A DNA stretch of 64,000 nucleotides. Origin: Sinotaia quadrata (lineage: Eukaryota > Mollusca > Gastropoda > Architaenioglossa > Viviparidae). Position 1 is the first letter of the stretch. Each line of letters opens with the position of its first letter. Positions 46,626 to 59,003 of this stretch are shown piece after piece. The notes beneath the pieces are model-generated. The model was not told the origin of the DNA. It did no database searches and was given only the letters and a program-made list of their open reading frames with translations. The DNA lies in the NCBI GenBank assembly GCA_028829895.1, contig CM054183.1, positions 15,781,975-15,845,974 of the forward strand, in the 5' to 3' direction. The position numbers and the translations under genes were made by a program.

Positions 46626-47744
46626 CTTAGGTTGTAACCATGATGCATTCATTATAAAGTGGCGATGCCGTCACATATTGGTTTATATACAGTTTCAGAC
46701 AGAACGTATGAAATCTGCTATTCATTACTGGGTTGTCTCGTTTAATTTTATTGAATAATTTGATCGTAACATGAAGCTAATAAGCAGAACACATGCACCG
46801 GTAAACGTCAGATGGCCATGTTTACATTGTACCCACTTCCAGAAATTCTAAGAATAGATCAAGATCAAAACTTCTGGATTTCCCTAAAAATTAAGTACAA
46901 TTAAGCCACGCCTAGTCTGGCATTCCTACGCACTGACTTCAGGAGAAATTTTCTTTTGATTTCTAAGCAGGAGATTTAGTGCTGCATAAACAAACACTTA
47001 TTGATAGTGAATCATTGATATATAACAGTCAATTAATGATATTAGTTGCACTCAGCCATCTAACATATATATATTACAATTTGTCTTTTATGTCTATATA
47101 TTTACCCACTTTTTCCCTCCTGCCATCTAACTTATCAAAATATTATCTTCTAATAGATGAAAAGGAGATAGGGATTCTTCAATGGATCTAGCACTTAAAT
47201 GTTTATAAATACAATTGCTAATTGGTTTTGTAGTTTAATTATTTTACCTTTCCATCCATCCAGATAATCCCCAACTAGATATTCAATGAAACTTACAAAT
47301 ACCTCTGTCAGTCCTGTCGAAAGCTGTGCAAAGGGTTCATAGCAAATCATATTAATTTCTTACAAGTCAAAATGAATATGATAGAATGAATTAATTGAAA
47401 TCTCATCCTCACTTTCGCTCACCGGTTCTAAGTTTCTATACCTCATGACTTAGAAACTGTTCCCATCAGTATATCCACTTACGAATTTACCATTCACCTT
47501 TGATATTGATAATAACTGCATATCCAAAGGAAATGTTTAGTTTCCACTCAAAGAAAGCCATCTTTTACGATTTAGATGTCACCGAGGTAGCACAAAAGAT
47601 GTTTTCAGTTTAGGTATATTGTACATAATTAAAATATGTAAATACTGATGCTGACACCATCTATCCTTATTACAAGAATGAAGAAATCTCACGAACAAAA
47701 CAACTTTTATTAATCAGAGCGTCATCGATGTGACTCAGTCGTCA
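46626..47744. other. Unique AT-rich sequence
   Basis: A few array-like remnants (AATCATTGATATATAACAGTC near 47009). No gene recognised. Confidence 0.45.
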
Positions 47745-48197
47745 TTAATATATAGTTGCTGTCAGTTACAGGCATACTGTGGTCAGTTACTGGCAGACTG
47801 CAGTCATTGGTATACTGTTGTCAGGCAGTGTCAGTCATTGGTGTATTGCTGTTAATCGCTGTCATTCATTGGTATACTGTCAGTCATTGTGTACAGCAGT
47901 CAGTCACTGTCAGTCATTGGTATACTGTTGTCAGTAATTGGTATACTGCAGACAGACATTGGTATATTGCTGTCAGTCATTGTAAACAGCAGTCTGTCAC
48001 TGTCAGTCACTGGTATACTGCTATCAGTCATTGGTATATTGCTGCCAGTCACTGGTATAATGTTGCCATTAATAGCAGTGAGTCACTGGTATAATGTTGC
48101 CATTAATAGCAGTGAGTCACTGGTATACTGCAGACAGTCATTGGTATACTGCAGACAGTCACTGGTATACTGCAGACAGTCATTGGTATACTGCAGC
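47745..48197. repeat. ~21-bp CAGTCATTGGTATACTG array
   Basis: Units like CTGTCAGTCATTGGTATACT share the core of the 44697-46625 field, so this is a displaced part of the same minisatellite family. Confidence 0.93.
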
Positions 48198-49339
48198 GGC
48201 CTGTCTTGTTTCCTGTCATAATTAGAGTGTAAAAGTACAGCTCTTTTGAAATAGATTGTTTATTATTACAAATATTTTCTCCATGCGCGACACAACGATA
48301 TCAACGTCCCATTGCAGACAAGTGTCCTGAAACTAACTTTAAAGTTGACCGTTCTATTTGCCCCTTCTTTAAGTCTCTATTTCTTAACAACATTTAAAAG
48401 AATAATCATACTGTTTTTATAGTGATACAAAAATTGATACCCGCAGCATGCAAGGAGTAGAGAGAAACTCTCCAACAAAAATATGTTATCCATCACACAG
48501 GCACGTGACACGCACACACTGATAGCAAAGTTAGCGATAACAACACATTAAATGAAAGTTTTGCAAAATATTTTCACATAACGTTTCACAGCAGATTTTC
48601 AGATTGCAGCAAACTATGAATTAAAATGTCAGTTGTTTTGTCGTTAGTTAGTTGATTAAAAAATTAGAAAAATGTAAGAGTAAACTCCCTTATTGAAGTA
48701 AAGTAATCTCATGTTTACATGCACATATATATATATATATCGCTGGTCTTTCTGAGAGTGTATGTTTTATTTTCTCCATACTTAACATTTGTTGTGCAAA
48801 ACACATATGAAAATTATTATGTATATGATGATATAATATTTATATTTTTCTCCAACCAGTCCTTCTTTTTTCAATTTTTCTATTTTGTCTATGTTAGCCA
48901 AAAAGCCGTGCCCAGCAGATCGAAAACAGAATGAACAGGATACGGTTCTCAGAGGACTTCTCAGATAAAAAGAAGATTTGATAGTGACAGAGAATATATA
49001 CACTTAATCCAAAAACGTCTCATGTAAATAATTACGTTAACAAATCAAACATCAGGGACGATAACCCCATTTTCTGCGCGGGTCCAAAAGCAGGAGGTGT
49101 GGAGAGGTTTATGCTAACTTTCAAAGAAGGTGAGGAAGAATCAAAGCTGACCAGCATTTTATCTGCAGCAGACTATCTGCAGCAACTACTGCAGGATTAA
49201 AAAAAAGAGAATCTAGATGCCATGCATGACAGCATTTGCTCTTTTGAAGTGCTGCTGTTATCGCATGTGTTTATATTTAATTGTAACTACTTTTGCACAT
49301 GAAGCAAGAAGGGGCACACAAACCTCGACTGAGCACGGA
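48198..49339. other. Unique AT-rich sequence
   Basis: A short TA tract at 48725-48741. Nothing else recognised. Confidence 0.5.
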
Positions 49340-50078
49340 AGAGTCCATGTTAAACACGAGAGTGTTAGCACGTTCGCATTAATGTTATACATGAAAGAGC
49401 TCATGTTAAACGCGAAAGTGCCAAATTAATGTTGAACTTGATAATGTTAATGTTGAACGCGAAAGTGCCAAATTAATGTTGAACTTGATAATGTTAATGT
49501 TAAACGCAAAAGTGCCAAATTAATGTTGAACTTGATAATGTTAATGTTGAACGCGGAAGTGCCAAATTAATGTTGAACTTGATAATGTTAATGTTGAACG
49601 CGGAAGTGCCAAATTAATGTTGAACTTGATAATGTTAATGTTGAACGCGGAAGTGCCAAATTAATGTTGAACTTGATAATGTTAATGTTGAACGCGGGAG
49701 TGCCAAATTAATGTTGAACTTGATAATGTTAATGTTGAACGCGGAAGTGCCAAATTAATGTTGAACTTGATAATGTTAATGTTGAACGCGGAAGTGCCAA
49801 ATTAATGTTGAACTTGATAATGTTAATGTTGAACGCGGAAGTGCCAAATTAATGTTGAACTTGATAATGTTAATGTTGAACGCGGAAGTGCCAAATTAAT
49901 GTTGAACTTGATAATGTTAATGTTGAACGCGGGAGTGCCAAATTAATGTTGAACTTGATAATGTTAATGTTGAACGCGGAAGTGCCAAATTAATGTTGAA
50001 CTTGATAATGTTAATGTTGAACGCGGAAGTGCCAAATTAATGTTGAACTTGATAATGTTAATGTTGAACGCGAAAGAA
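49340..50078. repeat. 47-bp minisatellite, 14 copies with degenerate left edge
   Basis: GAACGCGGAAGTGCCAAATT recurs every 47 bp from 49454 to 50065. The GCGGGAG variant occurs at 49689 and 49924, 235 bp (five units) apart, hinting at a five-unit higher-order duplication. Confidence 0.97.
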
Positions 50079-50540
50079 TTAAAGTTAGTGCTAATATTAA
50101 TGTTAAACTCGAAAGAGCTAGTGCTAAACATGAGCGAGTGCTGTCATTAATATTAATGTGACGACAATAGAGTTCGTGTTCAACAACAACAACAAAATGT
50201 ATTTATGTTAGCGTGATTTTAATTCTGAAAATATTTGTCACTATTAATGTTAAACCCGAAAATGTTTGTGTCGCTATTAATGTTAAACGCGAAAATGTGT
50301 CACTAATAATATTAAACCCGAAAATATTTGTATCACTGTTGATGTTAAACTCGAAAGTGCTCTTGTTCAATATGAAAATGTTTGTGTCACCATTAATGTT
50401 AAACCCGAAAATGCTTATGTCACTATTAATATTAAACTCGAAAGTTCTTGTTGAATACAAACATGTTTGTGTTATTATTAATGTTAAACATGGAGGTGAT
50501 AATGCTGTATCATTAAACTTGAAAGTCTTAAAATCAGACG
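50079..50540. repeat. Degenerate AATGTTAAACCCGAAAATG array
   Basis: Units of roughly 33 bp (ATTAATGTTAAACCCGAAAA) that share AATGTTAAAC-GAAA with the 47-bp unit, so this is probably a diverged extension of the same array. Confidence 0.85.
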
Positions 50541-51830
<1,290 letters not shown>

Positions 51831-52436
51831 TGTGATTCCAACGCCACCTAATTAATGGTAATTATTATTATTAATTAATTAATCACCTAATTACAAGTGA
51901 TGAGAATCTTAATTTATGTTAATAATTCTCCAGCAGACATCACTCACCTCTCTCACTTGGCAGATATGTATGTGCTGTAAATGTTTTCTCTCTTCCACAA
52001 CATTAAAGACAAACATTTACCATCATACAATATTTCTGTAGGTGGAAAACCTCTTACTAAATGAGAATATAAATCCGTCTGATTCTGAATATAAATCTAG
52101 CGACAACCCCCATCCACCCTTTTTCTTCTCCAGCATAAGGTTATCAATATTTGTACGTAGATGAATAAATTTTAACAATACATTTATTAAATCATCAACA
52201 ACCATATATGTGGAGAGAGCAATACAATGAAAAAGATTACTTTGATATGAGTATTTAAACAAAACCCCATTTGAATAATTTTAATATCTATACAGTCTTA
52301 TAACCTAAAACACAATTCAACAGATTAGTGTCAATACAGATCACAAGATAGTTCTTATCACAGAACAGATATGTAGTTATTAAAGATAAATGATAATGGA
52401 ATACATGTAATCATGTCTAGGCGAAGCTGCAATAGT

Positions 52437-52632
52437 CTTTTCACAGGCCATTCAAACCAAGTCACAGGCCATTCAAACCAAGTCACAGGCCTTTCAAACC
52501 AAGTCACAGGCCATTCAAACCAAGTCACAGGCCATTCAAACCAAGTCACAGGCCATTCAAATCAAGTCACAGGCCATTCAAACCAAGTCACAGGCCATTC
52601 AAACCAAGTCACAGGCCATTCAAACCAAGTCA
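52437..52632. repeat. 21-bp minisatellite, 9 copies, inside copy B
   Basis: CACAGGCCATTCAAACCAAG recurs every 21 bp from 52442. Copy C has a single diverged unit at the matching point (57975-57996). Confidence 0.97.
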
Positions 52633-52900
52633 CAAATTTATTGTTCTCGTTATTACTGTCAATTTCACGGGTTTCCTTTCTCACATTGTAGAACACTTGA
52701 CTAGTCACTATTTTCCCTATGCCATCTGGTGCTCCGCCATATTAGCTCCCTCTGGCAGAACAATTGTAGCAATTTCCAGTAACTTCCTTGTACCAGAAAT
52801 TGCTTGATGTAGTCAGTATACTTTGGCACCACACATCAACTGAGTGCTGTGGTATTCCTCACACTTACACATTGTGGTAGATACTTCTCATGTCTTCCAC

Positions 52901-53100
52901 AGATGTAGAGGTTATAATCAGTAAACCAGGATGTAGAGGTTATAATCAGTAAACCAGGATGTAGAGGTTATAATCAGTAAACCAGGATGTAGAGGTTATA
53001 ATCAGTAAACCAGGATGTAGAGGTTATAATCAGTAAACCAGGATGTAGAGGTTATAATCAGTAAACCAGGATGTAGAGGTTATAATCAGTAAACCAGGAT
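52901..53100. repeat. 28-bp minisatellite, 7 copies, inside copy B
   Basis: GGATGTAGAGGTTATAATCA recurs every 28 bp (52929, 52957, and on to 53069). Copy C has one unit (GGTTTATAATCATTGAACCA at 58266). Confidence 0.97.
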
Positions 53101-53575
53101 GTGCAGATTAAACAAGGAAAAGCTGCTTATTCCCTCTAAAATATAATCAGGGAACAAATGCTAAGTTTCCAGTTTATTCCTTTTTAACTCCATTCTTTTT
53201 TTATAGTCAAGTCTCAACTTACAGTTTCCTGCAACAGTATTTATTAGCCTGATATATGCACACAGCAAAATAAATGCAGCTTATAATTTTATGAGTGCAT
53301 TCACTAGAAACAAGATCAAGTGTTTAGCATACTATATACAAGCATTTTTGTACAAACATTTGTAGAAATAATAGTCTACTCATATAATACATCTCTACCT
53401 AAAACACAAGTACAACATATTACAAAATATTTCTAAATCAATTCTCTCTCAATCAGTCAATTAACTCACGATTAAGCTAACGGCCGCCTTTCAAGATCGG
53501 ACTTCTTGCCAAAGTGATTAGACAATAGAATTCTCTACAACATTTAAACTTTTGATCTCAGCCCACTGTCTCTTA

Positions 53576-55029
53576 AGTGGAATTATATTATTTTCCTATC
53601 TGATTCCCTACCCCCACTCCCCTTCATTTTCAGAGAGAAATATATTGCGTTCTGAACTACCATGCTGTACAAATGACGTTATTTTGACCTGCTGAAAACA
53701 TTGCAAAAAGTAAAAATGACAAAAGAAAAGGAAAGCATCTTCACAAAATACTATAATTAACTCTTAACCATATTAATTTACAGGGGGCTATTATTTTATC
53801 CGTTAAAAAATCTTTCCAACGTAAACCTTTTGCCAGTTTAAGAGTTGGAAAGCAATTTTCAGCTATTTAAGTTGTTATCGTTTTCATCTTAACATAGTCT
53901 GAAATGATTGTACCGCTCGCTCGATTTATGCACATATTACCAAATACCTTCCCTCCCCCTACACACTTATGCTTAATTACGATTTTATGATTACATATAT
54001 TACTGAAGTACATTTAATTTCATTAAAAAATATATCATCTAATTCAAATTCTGAATTAACTGTTATCATACAGACGTAGCTATATGTACGTTTAATCGTA
54101 CGATCTTTATCGAAACTAACATCAAGGAAGATGGAATTTAGGAGAAAGGCAATATGGAATGTTGATTGGGGTGTGGGCGGAGGGTAGAAATGGTGGTGGT
54201 GTGGTGGGGGAAGAACTAAAATCACGATTTTACATACACCAGTCCAAGTTTTTCTCTCATCGTACATCACACAGCTAATGCATCTGACTCCGGCAAACCA
54301 ATTTCCCTCGACTTGACCTTTCACCCCCGAATCGCGAGGTCTACCTATAGGACTCCACTGCAGCGCTCTTAATTAAGGGCAATATTCCCATTAATCAGTC
54401 AGGCTTGACTCTCAGGTGAGAGCTCTTTAGTACGCTGCCGCTGTTTGATCTGACGTCTACCCTGATTTGTTCCCTGATTTTATTGGACCACTTCCCGCTC
54501 GGGGGCGTAAAAAAGCTTGGACGTTAGACCTTTTATCACAAGTGCAATGAAATGCAAATAAAATTTCTGTTGGAACTCTTGACGTCAGGATATTGGTTAA
54601 AGTGGCTACTAAAGCCAAAAAAAAAAAAAGTGGAGAGATGTATGAGGGGGAGGGGCATATGCAGTGTTTTGGAGGGCTGGGTCTTGAACAATAAAAATAA
54701 CAGAACAAAATAATACTAAACTTTTAGATCCATAATTCGTTATCCAGTACGAAATCTTGCATGGATTAAGATGAAGACGCAGACTTTCAGGCTTGTAAAT
54801 TAATTTGCGGCACCAGACTTGGTCTTACCATCTTTCTTGGCGTCAATGAAGCGGCCGCTGACAAAATGGCTGTCCAAACAGAGAAAGCGGAGAAACAGAG
54901 ATACACTAACTACTATTTTGTTTGATTCGTTTTTCACGCCTGCTGTTAACTTTTATTTCTCAGACGAGCGCAGCGCACTAAAGAAAATTTTTTATGTTTT
55001 GGGAATAAAATAGCGCCTTTGTTGGGTGT
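53576..55029. other. Unique AT-rich sequence
   Basis: No array and no recognised gene. A plus frame at 54819-55013 is basic (KWLSKQRKRRNRDTLTT) but lacks supporting signals. Confidence 0.45.
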
Positions 55030-55320
55030 GGGGAGGGGATGTGAAGGGCTGAATGGGTCTTTGGTGGATTTGCTAATTGTAAATTTGCTCGGGCAGCGAC
55101 CTACCCTTTCTGATTTTCAGCTGCCATGGGAAATTTAGCATTCGTAATACACACCCGAACGACTACTATATAAGCCCGCCATCTTGATTAAGGTGACTAG
55201 GATTTTCCACAAACCGGAGTGGGATCGAACCCGGGCCACTTGAAGGAAAAGTCAGTCCTACCCCTATTTGCATCGTATCGTTCCTTCTTCCCACAAGAGT
55301 TCAAGAGGAAAAGGAGGTCA
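55030..55320 (-). mobile_element. SINE-like block with tRNA box B
   Basis: On the minus strand GGCCCGGGTTCGATCCC contains a near-perfect pol III box B (GGTTCGATCCC) at 55221-55233. Downstream on that strand lie a CAAGATGGCGGGC stretch (55178-55190) and a GC-balanced body to about 55030. An A box is not clear in the ~90 bp upstream. I read it as a tRNA-derived SINE remnant rather than a tRNA gene, because no cloverleaf can be drawn. Confidence 0.45.
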
Positions 55321-55674
55321 CACGAAATGGAAGCACCTTATGCTTTCTAAGAACCTTAACACTTGACAGGTACAGACAAATAGTCAAGAACTGAGAGAGC
55401 AAATAAATAAAATCAAGAACAACTGCTTGCGAAACTAGAAAGTATTGCTGAATCCTATATTAAACAAACTTTTTCTCTCTGTTTTCTGGGAATTCTTCTA
55501 GTTTGGGTTCAATAGCAGAGAGAGTGTTTGCAATGCAGGGAGCCATTATCATGAAGTAAGATTGCCGTCTTTTCGAATAATTAAATCCAAATTATTGAAA
55601 TATTTGTGCATGAAAGTTTAATATTATATTTGCAGTGCATGACAGTTAAGATGTAAAAAAAAAAAGGAAGACAC
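55321..55674. other. Unique AT-rich sequence
   Basis: An A-run near 55656. Nothing else. Confidence 0.5.
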
Positions 55675-55904
55675 TACAGGGACATAATAATGGAAGTATT
55701 AGCCATAAGCATAGCCAGTACTACAGGGTCATAAGAATGGAAGTATTAACCATAAACGTAGCCAGTACTACAGGGACATAAGAATGGAAACCATAAACTT
55801 AGCCAGAACTACAGGGACATAAGAATGGAAGTATTAACCATAAACGTAGCCATACTACAGGGACATAAGAATTGAAGTATTAACCATTAACTTAGCCAGA
55901 ACTA
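55675..55904. repeat. 47-bp minisatellite, 5 copies
   Basis: TACAGGGACATAAGAATGGA begins each unit. The third unit is shortened by loss of GTATTA. Confidence 0.95.
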
Positions 55905-56167
55905 CGTTGCATTTATTTGACTCACAACCTCAGTCCTCAGCTTAGAAACGCCAAAATGGACGCATGGAGATTCTACAGTAAAAGACTTCAGCAGTGAATT
56001 GTAGATCACTCACCGTGACATTGACAGTGAGTGAAACCTGAAGCCACAACGCCTGACTGACCAGTAAGTGCGAGCGAACATAACGTGAGAATACACAACG
56101 CGAAGAACTGGAACATGTTAGCGCCCAGTTAACCTTCCCCGGACATCAGTTTCTAAGAAACGAGAAT

Positions 56168-56440
56168 GTATGGCATAAATTAAGCAGAAGTCATTTGACA
56201 TCCATGGCATAAATTAAGCAGAAGTCATTTGACATCCATGGCATAAATTAAGCTGAAGTCATTTGACATGTATGACATACACTAAGCTGAAGTCATTTGA
56301 CATGTATGACATACACTAAGCTGAAGTCATTTGACATGTATGGCATAAACTATGCTGAAGTAATTTGACATGTATGACATACACTAAGCTGAAGTCATTT
56401 GACATGTATGGCATAAACTAAGCTGAAGTCATTTGACATG
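56168..56440. repeat. 34-bp minisatellite, 8 copies
   Basis: GTATGGCATAAATTAAGCAG and the variant GTATGACATACACTAAGCTG recur every 34 bp. The left copies carry CC ATGGCATAAATT and the right copies alternate the two variants. Confidence 0.95.
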
Positions 56441-56915
56441 CAAGTAAGAGGTAAATCTGGGAGATGTGTGAACTGAAGGACTTCGAGAATTTGAATGTTA
56501 GTAGCATTGACTTTGAGTTTGTCTGCTGAAGGAAGTATTTGTGTTCCTGGTCTGGATCCCAATTGGTTGGCACTAAATTCCAAATTGAATTTAAGTTTGA
56601 AAGTATTTTCTTAAAAAATATAGAAGACGGTTTGTTAGAATAATGAAGCTGGTTCATCATGGTAAATACATCTATTACTCAAGGAAAGACTGCTTGCTTT
56701 CAATATTTATGTGAAGATTGAAATATATTACATATTGTTATGAAGAGAAAGAAAGGTGGATAATATGAATCACGTGATTTTGTGTACGCAATGGACTGTT
56801 TTATAGGGCAACAGTATTATTCAGAAAACAGAATATTTGCATTCTTTAAATCGTAGTCTCAACATTGACTCTGTTACCCAAACAGGAGCTTAGAGCTTGC
56901 CAGTGAGGAATAACA
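56441..56915. other. Unique AT-rich sequence
   Basis: Nothing recognised. Confidence 0.5.
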
Positions 56916-57204
56916 CTCAACATTCATCAAGACACGTGGGGTTACCAATGATACAGCATTCACTATGACACTTGAGGTTACCAATGACACAACATTCACC
57001 ATGACACTTGGGGTTATCAGTGACACAACATTCACCATGACACTTGGGGTTACCAGTGACATAACATTCACCATGACACTTGGGGTTAACAGTGACACAA
57101 CATTCACCATGACACTTGGGGTTACCAGTGACACAACATTCACCATGACACTTGGGGTTACCAGTGACACAACATTCACCATGACACTTGGGGTTACCAG
57201 TGAG
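56916..57204. repeat. 36-bp minisatellite, ~8 copies
   Basis: ACAACATTCACCATGACACT recurs every 36 bp. Three reading frames are open over its length (for example TFTMTLGVTSDT on plus and GNPKCHGECCVT on minus), as expected for a period divisible by three. Confidence 0.97.
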
Positions 57205-57705
57205 GGCTGCGACTGTGAGATCGATATTTCTAATGAGGGTATCATTCAACATTCCAGGTAACTGTTTCGGTTTCCAGGAAGGGTAAAACAATCCCAGTGC
57301 TGCATTGACGTGACCTGCGTTCTGATTCCCCTTAGGGAATCGTATGTAAAGAACTCCGTAATGTTTTTGTTGTGACAGTATAAAGAGAGAAAATGATGTT
57401 CGTTGTCTTATTGAAACACCGCCTTAGAGCCCGGAGTTTCAATCAATCAATGGTTACTATGTGACCTTCACCATTAGAAAGTTTAGTGTGTTAAACTGTT
57501 ATATTAATAAAAGAGGGAAAGTTTGAAAACAAAGACTGAGAGAAGGAAATTTCATCAACTAATGAGACACGTAGTGGTAACGAGATTGCTGGAAATGGTT
57601 AATCCAGACTCAGTTATCTACAGCTGTGAAAACCAATCGTCCTTTAGTCGTTGTCTATAATTATATTTTTTGTTTTGATTGTTATCTATTTACTTATTAC
57701 TGACA
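57205..57705. other. Unique sequence
   Basis: Nothing recognised between the array and the solo unit. Confidence 0.5.
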
Positions 57706-57737
57706 TTACCAGTGACACAACATTCACCATGACAATC
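57706..57737. repeat. Solo copy of the 36-bp array unit
   Basis: TTACCAGTGACACAACATTC and the following CACCATGACA match the array at 56916-57204, about 500 bp away, exactly at the left edge of family R copy C. Confidence 0.9.
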
Positions 57738-59003
57738 AACAATCAAATATACATATAACAATTACCAGAAAAAATTACTTGACATTAATATTGCCACGAA
57801 AACCTGTTTGAATAATTTTAATATCTATACAATATTATATCCTAACACACAATTCAGACTAGTGTCAATACAAATCACAGGATAGTTCTTTCAGAGAAAA
57901 GAAATGGAATTATTAGAGATAAATGATAATAATGTGCACATAACCTGATTTAGACACTGTCTCAATAGTCATTTGCACACTTTTGTAACAAAGTCATAAG
58001 GTATTGTTCATGTCAATTTCCATGTGTTTCCTTCCTCATGTTATATAACACAGGTTCACTGCTATTTTCTCGAGGCTAATCTGGCACTCTGCCTTAATAG
58101 CTCCCTCAAGCAGAACAATTGTAGCAATTTCCAGTAACCACCTTGTACCAGAAATTGTTCAATGAAGTCAGCAAGCTTTGCCACCATACATCAATGGAGT
58201 GCAGTGTATTCCTTATATTTACACACACTGCGGCAGACACTTCTCATGCATACCATGGTTGTTGTGGTTTATAATCATTGAACCAGGAGGTTGCTATTTC
58301 CCTGTAAAAATATTATAAGGGAACAAACACGAAGTTTCCAGTTTATTCCTGTTTAACTTCATTGTTTCTTACATTTAAATCTCAACTTACAATTTCTTGC
58401 AACAGTGTTTATTAGCCCAATACACACATACATCATAATAAATACAGCATAATAGTTTCACGAGTGATTTCACTAGAATCAATATCAAGTGTTTAGCATG
58501 CCACATAAAAGTATCTGAGTCACAATTTGTAGAAATAATAGTTTACTCACATAATACATCTCTACGTAAAACTCAAGTATAACACAAGTGTAACAGTAGC
58601 AAAAATGCATGAAATAGTTTAAAGTCCATTCTCTCTCAATCAGTCAGTTAACAGACCATTAAGCTAATGGCCATCTTTCATGGGCGGATTTCTTGCCAAC
58701 CAAATTGAAGTGATTAGACAATAGAATTCTCTACAGCATTTCAACGTTTGATCTCAGCCATTGGATGGTCTCCTTCCCACAAATATTAGCCATTAGATAA
58801 TAAAAACTACTCATCCAGTTGGAATTGGTTTACATTGCATCAGCAATTTCTAGCATATTCTCAACTCAAGTGTTTACTCCAACTCTGGCACTTAACAAAA
58901 ATACCATCATAAGGAGTGCCCAAGGTCGGGTTACTTAGATAATTTTACAATTTATATAACAATTAAGTTTAGAAATAGGGAGAGGCAATTTTTCTCTGCC
59001 ACA
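57735..59003 (+). mobile_element. Family R copy C (body and tail)
   Basis: Matches copy A at AATCAACAATCAAATATA, then copy B from about 57805 to 58770 (AATAATTTTAATATCTATAC, GAACAATTGTAGCAATTTCC, GTGATTAGACAATAGAATTC). Its last ~235 bp match fragments D and E and end CTCTGCCACA. There is no coding frame, so the element is non-autonomous or a solo LTR. Its two array positions hold single units. Confidence 0.85.

Larger units (their letters stand above)
51831..53575 (+). mobile_element. Family R copy B (head and body) carrying two arrays
   Basis: Opens TGTGATTCCAACGCC. Its first ~400 bp match copy A and the segment from about 52275 matches copy C to about 53575, where the alignment ends (CTCAGCCC versus CTCAGCCATT). 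Shared landmarks include AATAATTTTAATATCTATAC, GAACAATTGTAGCAATTTCC, AAGTTTCCAGTTTATTCCT and GTGATTAGACAATAGAATTC. It has no coding frame. It carries the 21-bp and 28-bp arrays listed next. The TG opening and the CA end of other copies fit an LTR-like element. No full-length copy proves this. Confidence 0.85.

Noticed and set aside
55221..55233. tRNA gene on the minus strand
   Set aside because: Only the T-arm/box B is recognisable. No acceptor stem, anticodon arm or A box could be paired.
56874..57291. Cys-rich 12-residue repeat frame (GNPKCHGECCVT)
   Set aside because: It looks like a small secreted repeat protein, but the plus strand and another minus frame are open too, and there is no signal peptide.
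51831..59003. Family R as a Helitron or Helentron
   Set aside because: Internal tandem repeats fit that group, but the shared terminus is CCACA with no CTRR and no subterminal hairpin that I could see. TG...CA ends fit an LTR-type element better.
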